A DNA stretch of 64,000 bases from Cacajao melanocephalus (lineage: Eukaryota > Chordata > Mammalia > Primates > Pitheciidae). The stretch's first letter is position 1; each line of letters starts with the position of its first letter. The position numbers were made by a program, and so were the translations under genes. Of this stretch, positions 52,651 to 64,000 are shown piece after piece. The DNA lies in NCBI GenBank assembly GCA_963573385.1, contig CAUYLG010075765.1, positions 1 to 64,000 on the forward strand, in the 5' to 3' direction. The notes under the pieces are model-generated. The model was not told the origin of the DNA and made no database searches. It saw only the letters and a program-made list of their open reading frames with translations.

Positions 52651-53027
52651 CCTTAGCCAGCTTGTGCTGCTATAAAGAAAATACCACATGCTGCTAGATT
52701 AAACAACATTTATTTCACAGCGTTCTGGAGGCTAGGAAGTCCACAATCAAGATGCCAGCAAATTAGTCTCCTGATAAGGGTCCTCTTCCTGGCTTCAGAT
52801 GGCTATATGCTCTTGGGGACCTGGGGACATGGGGACGGGTGGAGAGAGTACTGCTCCCTCTTCCTCCTATAAAAATACTAATCCCATCCCAGGGACTCCA
52901 CCCTCATGACCTCATTTAAACTTAATTACCTCCCAAAGTCCGCACCCTTCTAATAGCATCACTTTGGGGGTTGGGGTTTCAAAATATGAATGGGGAGCAG
53001 GGGGACACAAACCTTCAGTCCGTAACA
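52651..53027 (-). mobile_element. MLT1-type MaLR solo LTR (antisense)
   Basis: The reverse complement starts TGTTACGGACTGAAGGTTTG and contains ctttgggaggtaattaag- and gaggtcatgagggtgga-type text, the pattern of MLT1 LTRs. The far end, ccagcttgtgctgctataaa, is the other LTR terminus. A nearly full-length LTR with no internal region. Confidence 0.78.
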
Positions 53028-53554
53028 GACAAGTAGTTTTCCATTTAAGAGATAAAGGAACAACTATTTATAGAGTCTAAAGAAAATTTTCACTTTTAAG
53101 AAACCTAGTCTCTAAGGTGAATTGTTTTAATTCATTTAGTCAAGTTATCAAAACACATAATCTTCATTTTATGAAATTAGTCATCTGGCCTTTGAAAAAT
53201 AATTTTCTGGAGAAATGTTACATTAGTTGTTCTTAAACTTCTGGGGGTTCTACATTAATTGTGAAAATCTCATTAAAGCAAAAGGGAAATTCTATCTCAA
53301 AACGACAGTTTGGATTAAACTGACTGACATTTACAGGGTCCTGCAAATCCCAGTAGTCCTCAAGCTAAAAACCCTAGCTGTCAGTGGCGGACACATCTCC
53401 AGACCAGCCCTAAACTACTTAACTCATAATGAGGTGGCACCGATAGGACTATAGATTCTCACCATTTCTATGAGAAATACGTAATCTGTAACATCTGTAA
53501 TTTGACTTAGAGTCCTCCAGGCTCTGAAACTATACTGCAATAGCATACACTGCA

Positions 53555-53745
53555 ATATTACCTTGGGCAAGCTGCTAAACTTATATAGACCTCAGTTTCC
53601 CAACTCATAAACATGAGGACAATAATGCTTATACCTCATGGGGTTGCTGCAAGGATTAAATGAGATCATAAAATTATATGAAGTGCTTGGCACAATGTAT
53701 AAGCACCTCAATTTGTGGCAGCTATTTTTATCATCATCAGCAGCA
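53555..53745 (+). repeat. MIR fragment
   Basis: MIR core and tail: ccttgggcaagctgctaaac, ctcagtttcccaactcataa, gcaaggattaaatgagatca. Confidence 0.85.
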
Positions 53746-54969
53746 AACAGTCATCAAACATACATTTAACACATTGTCACAGGCACTGGAAACACAGAAA
53801 TCCACAAGACCACAAATTTGCCTTCAGAGAGGTAGAAGGGTCTCTAGCAAGGGAAGGAGAAACAATAAATAACTGTAAAAAAGTGATCGACGTGCCATGA
53901 CAAAGTATGAACAGGAGAAAAGGATGGGTGGGGTTAGGGCATGAATAGAGAGCAGTCAATTCTGCATGGGGACCAGTGGGTCAGGTGAAGCTCTGCAAAG
54001 AGTAATGTTTAAGGCTTGTTAGTGGGGATCGGACAGAAGGCAGAGGTGAAAAAGTGAAAAATGATGTTGGAGAAGGAGGTGAAAGCTCCAGAGTTTGTTT
54101 TTAAACTGGGGGGTTGGGAGGGTTGGTAAAGAAGGGATGAGAGTCGGAGCAAGACGCTGAAAAGAAGGTGAGATCAGCATCAAGTTGGTTTAAAAATACT
54201 GTAAGAGCCCAGATGAGAGATGGGGGCCCTCCAAAGGCACAGCAGGAGAGGGAACGCAGGAGCCACACAGGAGAGATGTCCAGGGTGGGCAAGGTGAGGG
54301 AGAGGAGGGAGTCCAAGCTCCTGGCTTCTCTTGCTGCACCCTGGAGGGGGGTGCCATGTGGTGAGTGAGGAAGCATGGAGGCTGTGGGCATGTGGAGGGG
54401 TGGCAAGCAGACTGGAAGAAGACAATATGGAAAGTTCTATTCACCTAGAATTTCACCACTTTACTAATTTTATTAATAAACTGATTATATAGTCTCATGT
54501 GTCTATTTCACAGCCTGTGGAATAGGAGGCATGTCATAGATTTTAAATTAGTGGAGTGCAAATTAGTGAAAATTCATTGTATTGACATGTTCTCTTACAG
54601 GGAAAAATAAGGAAGATGAATTGTACATTAAGTTCATAGTGTTAAATGTATGAAGTTCATCCTTAAGCTAGGACCTATGCCACACATTTGTTTAGGGACT
54701 TATGTATTCTTGCTGTCCTAAGAAAACATTAAGCCAGCTATGTAACACACTTCAGGAGGTTGAATTATTTAGCAAATTGCTATTTCCTTCACTAAATGCT
54801 CTGTTAATGACTGAATGCTTATAAGGAAGCTTTTCAAAGTGACTTCTCTCATCACATTACCGTCTCTCCAGGAGAACCAGATAACCATTTAAAACCTAAT
54901 CCAGCCCACTACTTAAAAATGATGGGTCCCCCCTAACCTCGCCACCTTATTTTCAAGCTCTTTTCTTTT

Positions 54970-55197
54970 CATATCATGATAATGATAATAGCAACTAACA
55001 CTCACTCCGTCCTTACTGCGTGCCAGTCTTTCTGCCATGTATCTTCAAGGATAACCCCAGTCCTCATGCCAGCCCCCACACAGATGAGTACACTCAGGCA
55101 GAGATCACTGTCACTTGTCCAAGGTTACAATGAGAGGAGGCCAACTGACTCCAGAGCCTACCCCTTGAACCACTACATTCTACTGCCTCCCCATGTT
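54970..55197 (-). repeat. MIR element
   Basis: Antisense MIR: aataatagcaactaacactc- type text, actgcgtgccagtctttctg, cttgtccaaggttacaatga, ttgaaccactacattctact. Confidence 0.82.
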
Positions 55198-55555
55198 ACA
55201 ATAACATTTTTTCCATAGTAAAATGATGTCTACTGTAGAAAATATGGAAAGTAGAGAAAAAATACTTATTTCATTTTGAAGTAAAAACAAAAATGTACCA
55301 AGAGTGTGGCTGAATCCATGTTACCCCTTCTACCATCTCTCATTAAGTGGAATGATCTTGGGTGAGTACATGTCTGCAAACCTCAATCTCCTCACCGGGA
55401 ATATTCTCCTCAAATGGGAATAACATGAATACCTAATGAGATGAGGTGGTTTGTGTACAGCATTTAGCATGGAGCTTTGCTGTTACCATATACAAATTTA
55501 CATAAATAAATATAATTTTATTTCTTCTACCTTTTTCTATGCTTTAAAAAAGCAC

Positions 55556-55670
55556 ATACTTCCAGCCTGGGCAAAATGGCAAGACCATGCCCCATCTCTA
55601 CAAAAATTATTAAAAAATTGGCTGGGAGTGGTGGTACCCGCCTGTTACCCCAGCTACTCAGGAGGCTGAG
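55556..55670 (+). mobile_element. Internal Alu fragment
   Basis: About 115 bp of Alu interior only (ccagcctgggcaaaatggca to actcaggaggctgag), with both termini missing. Confidence 0.85.
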
Positions 55671-55849
55671 TTATTTCCAGTAACATTACCTGTGACAAGA
55701 GCGTTAAATCCCACAAGCAGGGTCAGTCCCGCAGGTGTCATGCGCATCACCATCCACGTTCTGCATTTGGATCATTAACCTGAACAAAGGCTGCTAGCAA
55801 CCATTTCACAAACGTAATTTGACTTTTGGAGCAATATTTATATAAATAC

Positions 55850-56130
55850 TTTTATTTATTCCTCCAATATTAGACATTTAAGGTTTCCAAGGTTTCACTA
55901 TTTTTAGATAATGCTGCAATAAACATCTTTACACATAAAACTTTAGCTGTATATTAAAGTATTTCCATAGGTGAGACTCCCAGAAATTAGCCAGTTAGGT
56001 CAAACAGTCTTTCAGGATACATTGCAAAATTCCTTTTCAAAACATTTTTATCTATTAATGTTCCCACTTGCAAGGTCTATGTAAACAGCCTATATAACTG
56101 CACCATTGCCATCACTGGACAATCTCATGA
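55850..56130 (-). repeat. Old L1 (L1M-type) ORF2 fragment
   Basis: Antisense L1-like: gataatgctgcaataaacat, ttccataggtgagactccca, ttcccacttgcaaggtc. Strongly diverged. Confidence 0.6.
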
Positions 56131-56729
56131 AAAAATTCTTCACTAATTTAGTCTAACATTTAGTCTAATATTAAACACTATACAAGTCAGAAATACAAAT
56201 CATACAGAAATCCCAACAGTTGAATAAGTATACACTAAATATACACACTGAAAATTTGTGTAAATAGCCATTTCAGCTAACACTGTTAAGAGAAGAGTGA
56301 ATGGCAAATTTTGTGTGTGCTCTGCTTGCCTAAGGATTAGTTCGTGAACACAGCTGGTATTTGTTAACAGGTCACCTATGCTAGGAGCCATTCTTTCTCT
56401 CAGATTAGTATATAGTAAATAGAACCATCTGCATTCCACAAAAACTTCCCCTCAAACCAAGGAGCTCAGTCTAGTTACCAATTTTTAAAACTTCTAAGAA
56501 GTATTACGCTTCACATAAAAAATTGCAGTCCTTGAGAACAACATATGGATTTTTAAAAAGCACAGTTCAAGCACTTGTTAAATATCTATTTTGTCTGGGG
56601 ACATGGACTGTCTTTTAAAAAACTGAATCTACAAAGCCATCCACAGCTTTACAGGAACCCTGTATAACAATGGAAAATTCACTTCTGGTGAGAGGGGCAC
56701 AAAAATACTTTCAAAAGGCCAAATTTGAA

Positions 56730-57048
56730 GGCTGGGTGTGATGGATCACACCTGTAATCCCAGCACTTTGGGAGGCTGAGGCAGGCAGATCACAAGGTCA
56801 GGAGTTCAAGACCAGCCTGGCCAACATAGTGAAACCCCGTCTCTACTAAAAACACAAAAATTAGCCGAGTGTGGTGGCGCACACCTGTAATCCCAGCTAC
56901 TCAGGAGCCTGAGGCAGGAAAATCGCTTGAACCTGGGAGGCAGAGGTTGCGGTGAGCCAAGACCACGCCATTGCAGTCCAGCCTGGGCAACAGAGCAAGA
57001 CTCCATCTCAAACAAACAAACAAACAAACAAACAAAAAACAAAAAAAC
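56730..57048 (+). mobile_element. Alu SINE with (CAAA)n tail
   Basis: Sense dimeric Alu, starting ggctgggtgtgatggatcac. The tail has become a tetranucleotide microsatellite. Confidence 0.95.
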
Positions 57049-57714
57049 TTGAAGTAAGAAGACTCTTCTAGTTGTTTTTTTAATCATATATAAAACATTT
57101 TGCAGAAGACAGGCTATTTTTGCTCATCAGTAGCTGAGTCAGCTAAATTTGGTTTATGTTATTAGTATTATTGTCAATAAAGCAGCATAAAACAGCTTGA
57201 TTTTTCCAATCCCATGTGGAGGCACTAAGTGAGCAGTCGGAAAAATACTTATACTTGCTCACAGAGAGATTTCATATGCATGTCACAGGACACAAATGAG
57301 AAACCCCAAAGAGTCCTCTTGCCTGCACTTTTTTCGGCTCAATCACCACACCCAGAATAAACGAACAGCATAGGACACAATAGCTTCCATTTAGAATCAA
57401 CCAACTGCAACCTGGGCATTAAAATTCTCACAAGAACAACTGGCCCACTATCTGGGAATTACATCACACTGAAAAAGAAGACTCCACCAGCTAAATGTGG
57501 GGCAAGCACTGAGATAAGCTATCCAAGGTTAATAGGATGAAATGGCATTAACTCTGGCCTAATTTGTTCCAGCATCAAACAAAGCTTGCACCATTGTAAC
57601 GCTTCACTAATGAGTTAAGAGGATTTCATTATGAAACCATAATATTCTTCCTTTATTGAGTCCTTGCTTCAGGACCGTAACACCATTAAAAATAGGAAAT
57701 ACACCAAGTATAAT

Positions 57715-57890
57715 AATCACAGCAGCTAACACTGAACACTTAATGTGTGCTAAGCATCATACCATGCACTTCACATGCACTATTTAATTTCATCTTCTCA
57801 ATAAGCTCAGTTACCGAGCCTGCATTTGGTGGAAAATGGGATTCAAACCCTGGATGCTGGCTCCACAACCTGCACTTTTAACTGTCACTC
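57715..57890 (-). repeat. MIR fragment
   Basis: Antisense MIR: cagctaacactgaacactta, tgtgtgctaagcatcatacc, gggattcaaaccctggatgc. Confidence 0.8.
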
Positions 57891-58417
57891 ATATTGAGAT
57901 TAGACTAAATTTAACTTTGCTAGGAAAATACAAAAATGCATCAAACTGGCAACCTACAAGATACCTGTAACACATCACTGGGTCCCAAGTAGTAGTCTAA
58001 GATTTAGGTGAGGAATACTTTATGACCAAGACAACCTAAAGCGAAGAAAATGGTGTACAAAATAGAATGTCAGTGAATCAATGGTTACATTAATTACAAT
58101 GTTTATGTGACACTTAATTTGGTTTTTCTTCCCCATTCAAATGAATCATCAGATTTTGGCGTCCTAGAAACAGGATAAACGAGGTCATGTTAATTCTTGG
58201 GTAGTAGGCCTGCTCAGAAATGACATAAAAGCAAAAATAGTGATAACATGATTTTAGTGACGCTATGACTAAAAAAGTCTCTATAAATAGAAACTTCATG
58301 GAATGAGAAATGGCTCTACCATGTCCAGCATTAGTTTCTAGAGTCAGGACAAGTAACAAGCTTTTCCCATATCCCTTTTAAAATATCGACATGCAGCATT
58401 CAAGAAAATCAGTTACA

Positions 58418-58732
58418 GGTTGGGCACAGTGGCTCATGCCTATAATCCCAGCACTTTGGGAGACCAAGGCAGGCTGATCACTTGAGGTCAGGAGTTTGAG
58501 ATCAGCCTGGTCAACATAGTGAAACCTTGTCTCGACTAAAAATACAAAAATTAGCCTGGCATGGTGGCACACGCTTATAATCACAGCTACTCAGGAGGCT
58601 AAAGCAGGAGAATTGCTTTAACTTGGGAGGCGGAGGTTGCAGTGAGCTGAGATTGTGCTACTGCAATCCAGCCTGGGCCACAGAATAAGACTAAGTCTCA
58701 AAAAAAAAAAAAGAAAAAAAAAAAAAGAAAAG
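58418..58732 (+). mobile_element. Alu SINE
   Basis: Sense dimeric Alu, ggttgggcacagtggctcat to a poly-A tail with G interruptions. Confidence 0.95.
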
Positions 58733-58840
58733 AGAACATCAGCTACAGACAGATCTCTCTCCATGGATACTAATTACATAAGTTTATATAACTAAAACTA
58801 ACATTTAAAAACATAGATTAAGTAGAGTTAAAAGAATTGG

Positions 58841-59122
58841 GGACTGCGCACAGTGGCTCACACCTGTAATCTCAACACTTTGGGAGGCTGAGGCAGGCAG
58901 ACTGCTTGAGTCCAGGAGTTTGAGACCAGCCTGGGTAACATGGAGAAACTCCATCTCTACAAAAAATAAGTTAGCTCGGTGTGATGGTATGTGGTTCCAG
59001 CTACTTAGGAGGCTAAGGCAGGAAGATGGCTTGAGCCCATAAGGTGAGGTTGCAGTGAGCCAAGCTGGTATCACTACACTCTAGCCTGAGGATAAGACAG
59101 AGATCCTGTCTTAAAAAGAAAA
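58841..59122 (+). mobile_element. Older Alu SINE
   Basis: Sense dimeric Alu with many substitutions (ggactgcgcacagtggctca to atcctgtcttaaaaag), tandem to the previous Alu about 110 bp away. Confidence 0.93.
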
Positions 59123-60544
59123 GGAATCAGGAAAGAGGGCAGAATACTGGTCTACAGCAATAAGTCTGGGATAACTAGTTAAGTCTCAGATCGAGAAAGA
59201 AACCAGAGGAATGGGCTACCATTAAAAAAAAAAAATCAGAATTTCTTCATCTCCAAAGTGTATCAAAAAGGAAAAGAATTAGCTTGAGGTCTGACAGTAG
59301 ACACTTACCGAAATACTAGAAAAGGCCTAGGGCAATATTGCATAAATAAGTACCCACCTTTCTTTAACTGGGGCCTACGGATTAACCTGAGGCCAAGAAC
59401 TTTTTTGGGGGACACTGATAACCCTCTTCCATTTAGACTGAAACAAGGGAGACCAGACTTTTAGCACTGTGCTCAAAGTCACCTGGTCTCCCTGACTCTG
59501 TCCAATACCCTAGGCCCACTCTCTAACATGAATGTCCTACCCTACTAGTAAGGTTTCAGGGAAGTTCCTCCACAATTTATTCTACAAAATGCTACGTTTC
59601 ACACTGGATTGACTAATGGCCACTTCACATGTGTCTAGATGTCCTACCCAAGGACAGGACAATTTATAGATAAAGACAGCCAAGGAGAATCATGTATGAT
59701 TCTTCAATCTAAAACACAACTTCTAGGCTTAAGATACCCATTACCGAGTCATAAGCCAAACATCTGACACTTGTGTCCAAATGTCATTTTTTAAAAAAGT
59801 GCTCATATCTTATCTATCATTTATGGAAAACCATTAAGGTGACGTGATGCCCCACCCTGTGGATATTTATGTATTCATAAGCACTCTTCCGGATGCAGTG
59901 AGCCTGACAGAGTCTCTAGCCGTCCAATACAACTAGACTCACATGAAAAGTTACTATCCAACTAGCACCCAGTCAGAGATGGAGAGCCACAGAGCCGAGG
60001 GCTGTGCTCAGGAGGGAGATCCAGGCCAGGGAGAGGCTTCACCAGAGGAAGGGGGCTTCAACTGTCACCAAAGAGACTGGCAGGTTTGGGTAGACCAAGG
60101 AACAAGGAAAGGAAATAAGGAAACTGCTACACAAGAAGAGGAGGCGGGAGTGGGCTGCCACAATCTGGGAAGAATTGCGACACTAGGTAGGCCTGAAAAG
60201 TGTCTCAAATTTTACCTCGACTTTATGAAGCCGCCACATTAATTGGCTGGCATGTGTTAAACATTCCATTCGACCAGAAAACCAAGTCAGCAATGATTTA
60301 AAGCACATTGAAATGTGGATGCTCCATAAATATTTGTTAAATGAATTAACTCTGAACACAGCATCAGGAAGACTTCATACAAGTGGCATCTGGCCAGGTT
60401 ATTAAGGACTTCGCAGGGTGGAAGGCCTAGGAGGCAGAATGGTTGAGGGATATTTCAAGCAGAAGGCACAGCATGAAGAGACATGAAGGTGTGAAAGGAC
60501 ACAGTAGACAGAAGGGACAGGGTATACAGGGTATCAGAATAGCT

Positions 60545-61110
60545 CAGTCATCTCTCAGCCTGCTGAAACTATCCCCTTGAGCACCTTATAAATATCCACT
60601 TCTTCCTAGCTGTACCACCAAGGCCCATTTTCTTTCCTGCGGACTCCCAGCTGGCTTTCAGGCACTCATTCTTGCTCCCTTCTATCCACCTCCACGTTGC
60701 ACCTGAGTTCTTTTTAACCACCAAAATCGATGAGGCCACTCTTGCCTGAAGCCTTTTGACCCCTTGCTCTCTGGATACAGCCTACAATCCCTCACTTGGC
60801 TTAGAGGCCCCTTCACGCCCAGGCCCACACCTGCTTTCCCTAGCCCGATTTCTTCCCCCCTCCCTCCTGCTCACTGCCCCACAACCCCACCCGTTTCCTT
60901 TTCACTCTCTCTAGCATGTCCTTGACTCAGGCAGCTCCCACGTGGGAAAACTCCCTTACCCTCCTGTCCCACTTCCCCCCTATCTGTGCACACCAGAGAA
61001 ATCTTCCCTAATTCCTCCCACAGAGCCCCAGACTAGGTTAGATCCCTCTGTGTACATTCTCGTCATACCCCAAATACAAATGATTTAACCTATGGTTAAC
61101 ATTTAAGTCC
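60545..61110 (+). repeat. L2 LINE fragment
   Basis: Pyrimidine-rich L2 3' text: ggactcccagctggctttca, ccttttgaccccttgctctc, ggatacagcctacaatccct, gaaatcttccctaattcctc and a terminal word like aacatttaagtccttgaggc. It explains the C-rich composition here. Confidence 0.6.
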
Positions 61111-61794
61111 TTGAGGCATTATGTATCTGTGGGATAACTGTGAGGCTGGAAAGCAGCCTGGAAAGCAGCCTTGCCCTAAGCACCAGCAAGTACGGTGACT
61201 CAGCCATACTGGCCCTTCCCAAGAAAGCAGAAAGAACCCAAGGTCTGCTTTCCCCACACTGCTTCCAGCAGAGCAGGAGGCACTCACAACAGGCATGCAC
61301 CACCATTACCCAGCAGGGAAAGGTTACAGAGCTTTCCACCTCACTTGCAACTTTAGAAACGGTGTGTCCACTACTACTGCAACAGGCAGTTATGGGTGAC
61401 GCTGATCTACAGAAAGACGAGATGACCCTACTTTAGATGAGCTCATGTTTCCACATGCATTCTCTAACTTAGGACCCTAAATGGACCCAAATCCTTTGAA
61501 ACAGGACATTCTGCTCCCTCTTAAGACAAGTTTCTATCCACTCACTCCTCCTGTCTGCCTTCACTAGCAGTCAATCTGCCATCACCAAAGCAGATCTCTT
61601 CCCTACCCTCCTTGCTCAGGCTGGACCTTACAGTCACAAATACTCCTGATGCCCCACCTTTCCCCATGGTGCCTCACTGCTAGATAAATCCACCTAGCAG
61701 AACTGATGGTTTTGCTGAGATCTGGACAGCCCCTATAAATCCCTTAGAAGTCCTCCTCCTTCAATGGCCACTCTTCACATGCTACAACAGGGGT

Positions 61795-62108
61795 GGATGA
61801 AACTTGAAAACATTATGCTGTGACAGAAGCCAGATACAAGAGGCCACATACTGTATGATTCCATTTATAGAAAATATTCAGAATAGGCAAATCTATAGAG
61901 ACGGAAAGCAGATGAGTTATTGCCAAGGAGAGGGGAGAATGGCAAGTGGCTGATAACTGTCAGTGGTCTCCTTTGGGGACGTAAAAATGTTTTGGAATTA
62001 GAGGTGACAGCGGCAAACAATACTCTGGATATGCTAAATGCCACTGAATTGAGCATTTTTAAAATGGCTAATTTTATATTACATGAATCACACTTCAATT
62101 AAAAAATT
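61795..62108 (+). mobile_element. Old L1 (L1M-type) 3' end
   Basis: ggatgaaacttgaaaacatt, acaagaggccacatactgta, aggcaaatctatagagacgg and a terminal tacatgaatcacacttcaat are typical of old L1 3' ends. Confidence 0.82.
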
Positions 62109-62539
62109 TCATATAACTTAAATTTTAAGAGTCCCTCTTTCCCCTCCCAATTCACAGAGTATCTTTCCATCTCTCTGCTTGTACTCTGGATCTTTTCCCA
62201 TTTCTTTCAAGAATTTATTCATCTTCTATTTGCCTTTTACCTTCCATTTCTTCTCTCTACTGATCCTTTTTTTCTGCTGACGAATCAGCTCCAGTGTCCA
62301 ACCTAAAAATCCTTCCCTGAACTTTATTTTCCCCTCAAATCTCATCTACAACAATCCCAAGACCTCATAAAAATCAGCCAATATTAATAGCCTTCACTTT
62401 TCTACCTTCTATATCCCTTTAGTTCCGTTTCCAGTAATAAGGCGGCCACAGATAGTAAAAAGCTACCTGCTACCACACATGTTTAAAAAATGAATGAATG
62501 AACCAACAAATTTAAAAAGAAACTTCCAGATACCCTTGG

Positions 62540-62705
62540 CATTGCACTGCCCAATGAGACAGATGGGGCACAAGTAGCTATTTAAATGAAATGAAATTAA
62601 ATTAAAACTAAAATTTCTGTTTCTTTGTTGCATTAACCACATTTCAAATGCTCAAAAACTAGTAATAGTGACTACTATACTGGATAGTGCAAAATATATC
62701 CCATT
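62540..62705 (+). mobile_element. hAT-type MER element (decayed)
   Basis: The pattern gcattgcactgcccaatgag, agtagctatttaaatgaa, accacatttcaaatgctcaa and atactggatagtgcaaa matches a common mammalian hAT MER element with inverted ends. The exact family is uncertain. Confidence 0.6.
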
Positions 62706-64000
62706 AAAAAAACTGAACATCTGGAAATACAGTAGCTCAACTGTACTGGTACCTGATTCAGGTATCGAGGAATCTAAGGTTATAAAAATCTTAAAAGAAT
62801 TCCTTAGAGTAAAAATTCAAGAGGAAGCTAATGCTCTATTTACAGTCCCCAAAGTAGAGCTCTACCTGATCTGACATTATACATAAAAGGCCTGAGGAAA
62901 TCTTTTTGTAACACATAGAATTAAAGGTTAAATGGTTACATAACAAGATGGAGATGTGGGACATGATGCAGCAAATTTTTATTAAAACAAAGGCATTATC
63001 CAAAATCAACAGTTAAGAAAAGGTCAAGCGGTATCTATCCAACAGACAGGAACAAAAAAAGAAATCAGCTATTTTAAAACTATTTCAAAAGGTTGCTAAT
63101 CTGGAAGCCTAAATACTGTAATATATAGATAGCAAAGAGAAAGGGATGAATTAAAAAAATAAAATGAACATTTACAAAGCTATTAATGCTACACTGAGAC
63201 CTTAATCTCTTCATTTACTCCTTGCTGTTTTGGATTTTTATTTTAAAAATTGACCATTACAGCCTTCTTATAGAGCACCAAAGCAAGCAACCAGTGCTGT
63301 TAAGAGGACATGAGCTTGCTTTTAAATACTGTCCTATCTACACAGAGTACCCTACAGATACGTTCATTTGATAAAAAGACCAAAGTACATTTTCTTTATA
63401 CTCATTCTGTAAGCTTTTTTCTACCTGGTAAAGTTCACATGTGAAGGTGACACAAATACAGCCTGTGGCATAAGTCAAGAAAACTTAGGCAGAAGGAAAC
63501 CCGAGGCAATGGCTGTTAAAGTAAGAAGGGAAAATGTTTTTGTAACTAAGTAGAAGGGTGGTCCTTCTTTAAAAATGCAACAAATAGGACCTATTACAGG
63601 GATTCCCAAAGAGTAGTCCAGACATCCCTAAAGTCCCCAGTCCTTTTTCAGTTGCTCTGTAAGATGGAAACTATTTTCAGAATACCACTACTAAGAGATT
63701 ACTTTTTCACTGTCACCAAAATTTTCCAGAGGCTGCATGATGTATGCTATCTCAAAGGATTGAATCAGAAGCAGCTAAGAGGATGCAGCTGTCTCCCATT
63801 AAGCCAAATATTTAAGAGACTGGCAAAAATGTCAAGCGATGTGTTTCCACCAATTTTTTTCTTGCTTTGAAAAATGTTTTTATATTTTGAAATATATTTT
63901 GAAAAATATATACTTTATTATCATACAAAAGGTTATTTTTAATGTTTTCATAATTGTTTTAAACTCGTATTTTAAAACAATTTAAAACTGATTTCTAATA

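Noticed and set aside
52651..53027. Possible intact endogenous retrovirus around the MLT1 LTRs (47225 and 52651)
   Set aside because: The two LTR pieces are in opposite orientations and no gag, pol or env-like sequence lies between or beside them; they are separate degraded LTRs.
54101..54444. Several overlapping minus-strand frames rich in Pro/Ser/Leu
   Set aside because: They come from purine-rich (GGGAGG-type) sequence on the plus strand; low complexity, no protein character.

Overview
The window is nuclear DNA from a primate. It is dense in dimeric Alu elements of both older and younger types, and it has a primate-type L1 3' end, MIR and L2 fossils, MaLR (MLT1) LTRs and Tigger/hAT DNA transposons. 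The only protein-coding gene I can support is ELOVL5, the ER fatty-acid elongase for polyunsaturated acyl-CoAs, on the minus strand. Its seven coding exons join into a complete 299-residue reading frame, with GT-AG introns throughout and no breaks. Six residues differ from the human protein as I remember it (M37, I189, V251, E258, V274, A286), so I infer a non-human simian, possibly a New World monkey; the sequence alone does not settle the species.

Layout: 1-905 is an L1 3' end. 906-7735 is the flank downstream of ELOVL5, holding Alus, MIR/L2 fossils, a hAT-like element with a nested Alu, and two notable inverted repeats. 7735-9475 is the ELOVL5 3' UTR. The coding exons follow in reverse order at 9476-9619, 10947-11081, 13269-13393, 15458-15629, 16529-16606, 31447-31634 and 34927-34984. 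Intron 3 (16607-31446) is the largest internal intron. It contains a long hairpin that looks like the orthologue of miRNA mir-5685, an Alu with an apparent 3' transduction, and a rearranged Tigger cluster. From 34993 to the window end is the 5'-UTR intron (intron 1), about 29 kb of repeats and unassigned sequence. The promoter and first non-coding exon are not in the window.

I found no new multi-gene system. The best second-look items are the two long hairpins (17014-17125 and 6657-6779), the Tigger copy carrying a patch that matches DNA 2.4 kb away, and the Alu 3' transduction. Almost all other open frames are short, overlap repeats, or lack recognisable protein character, and they are left out. 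Repeat boundaries are judged by eye to about 5-20 bp, and repeat family names come from memory of consensus sequences.
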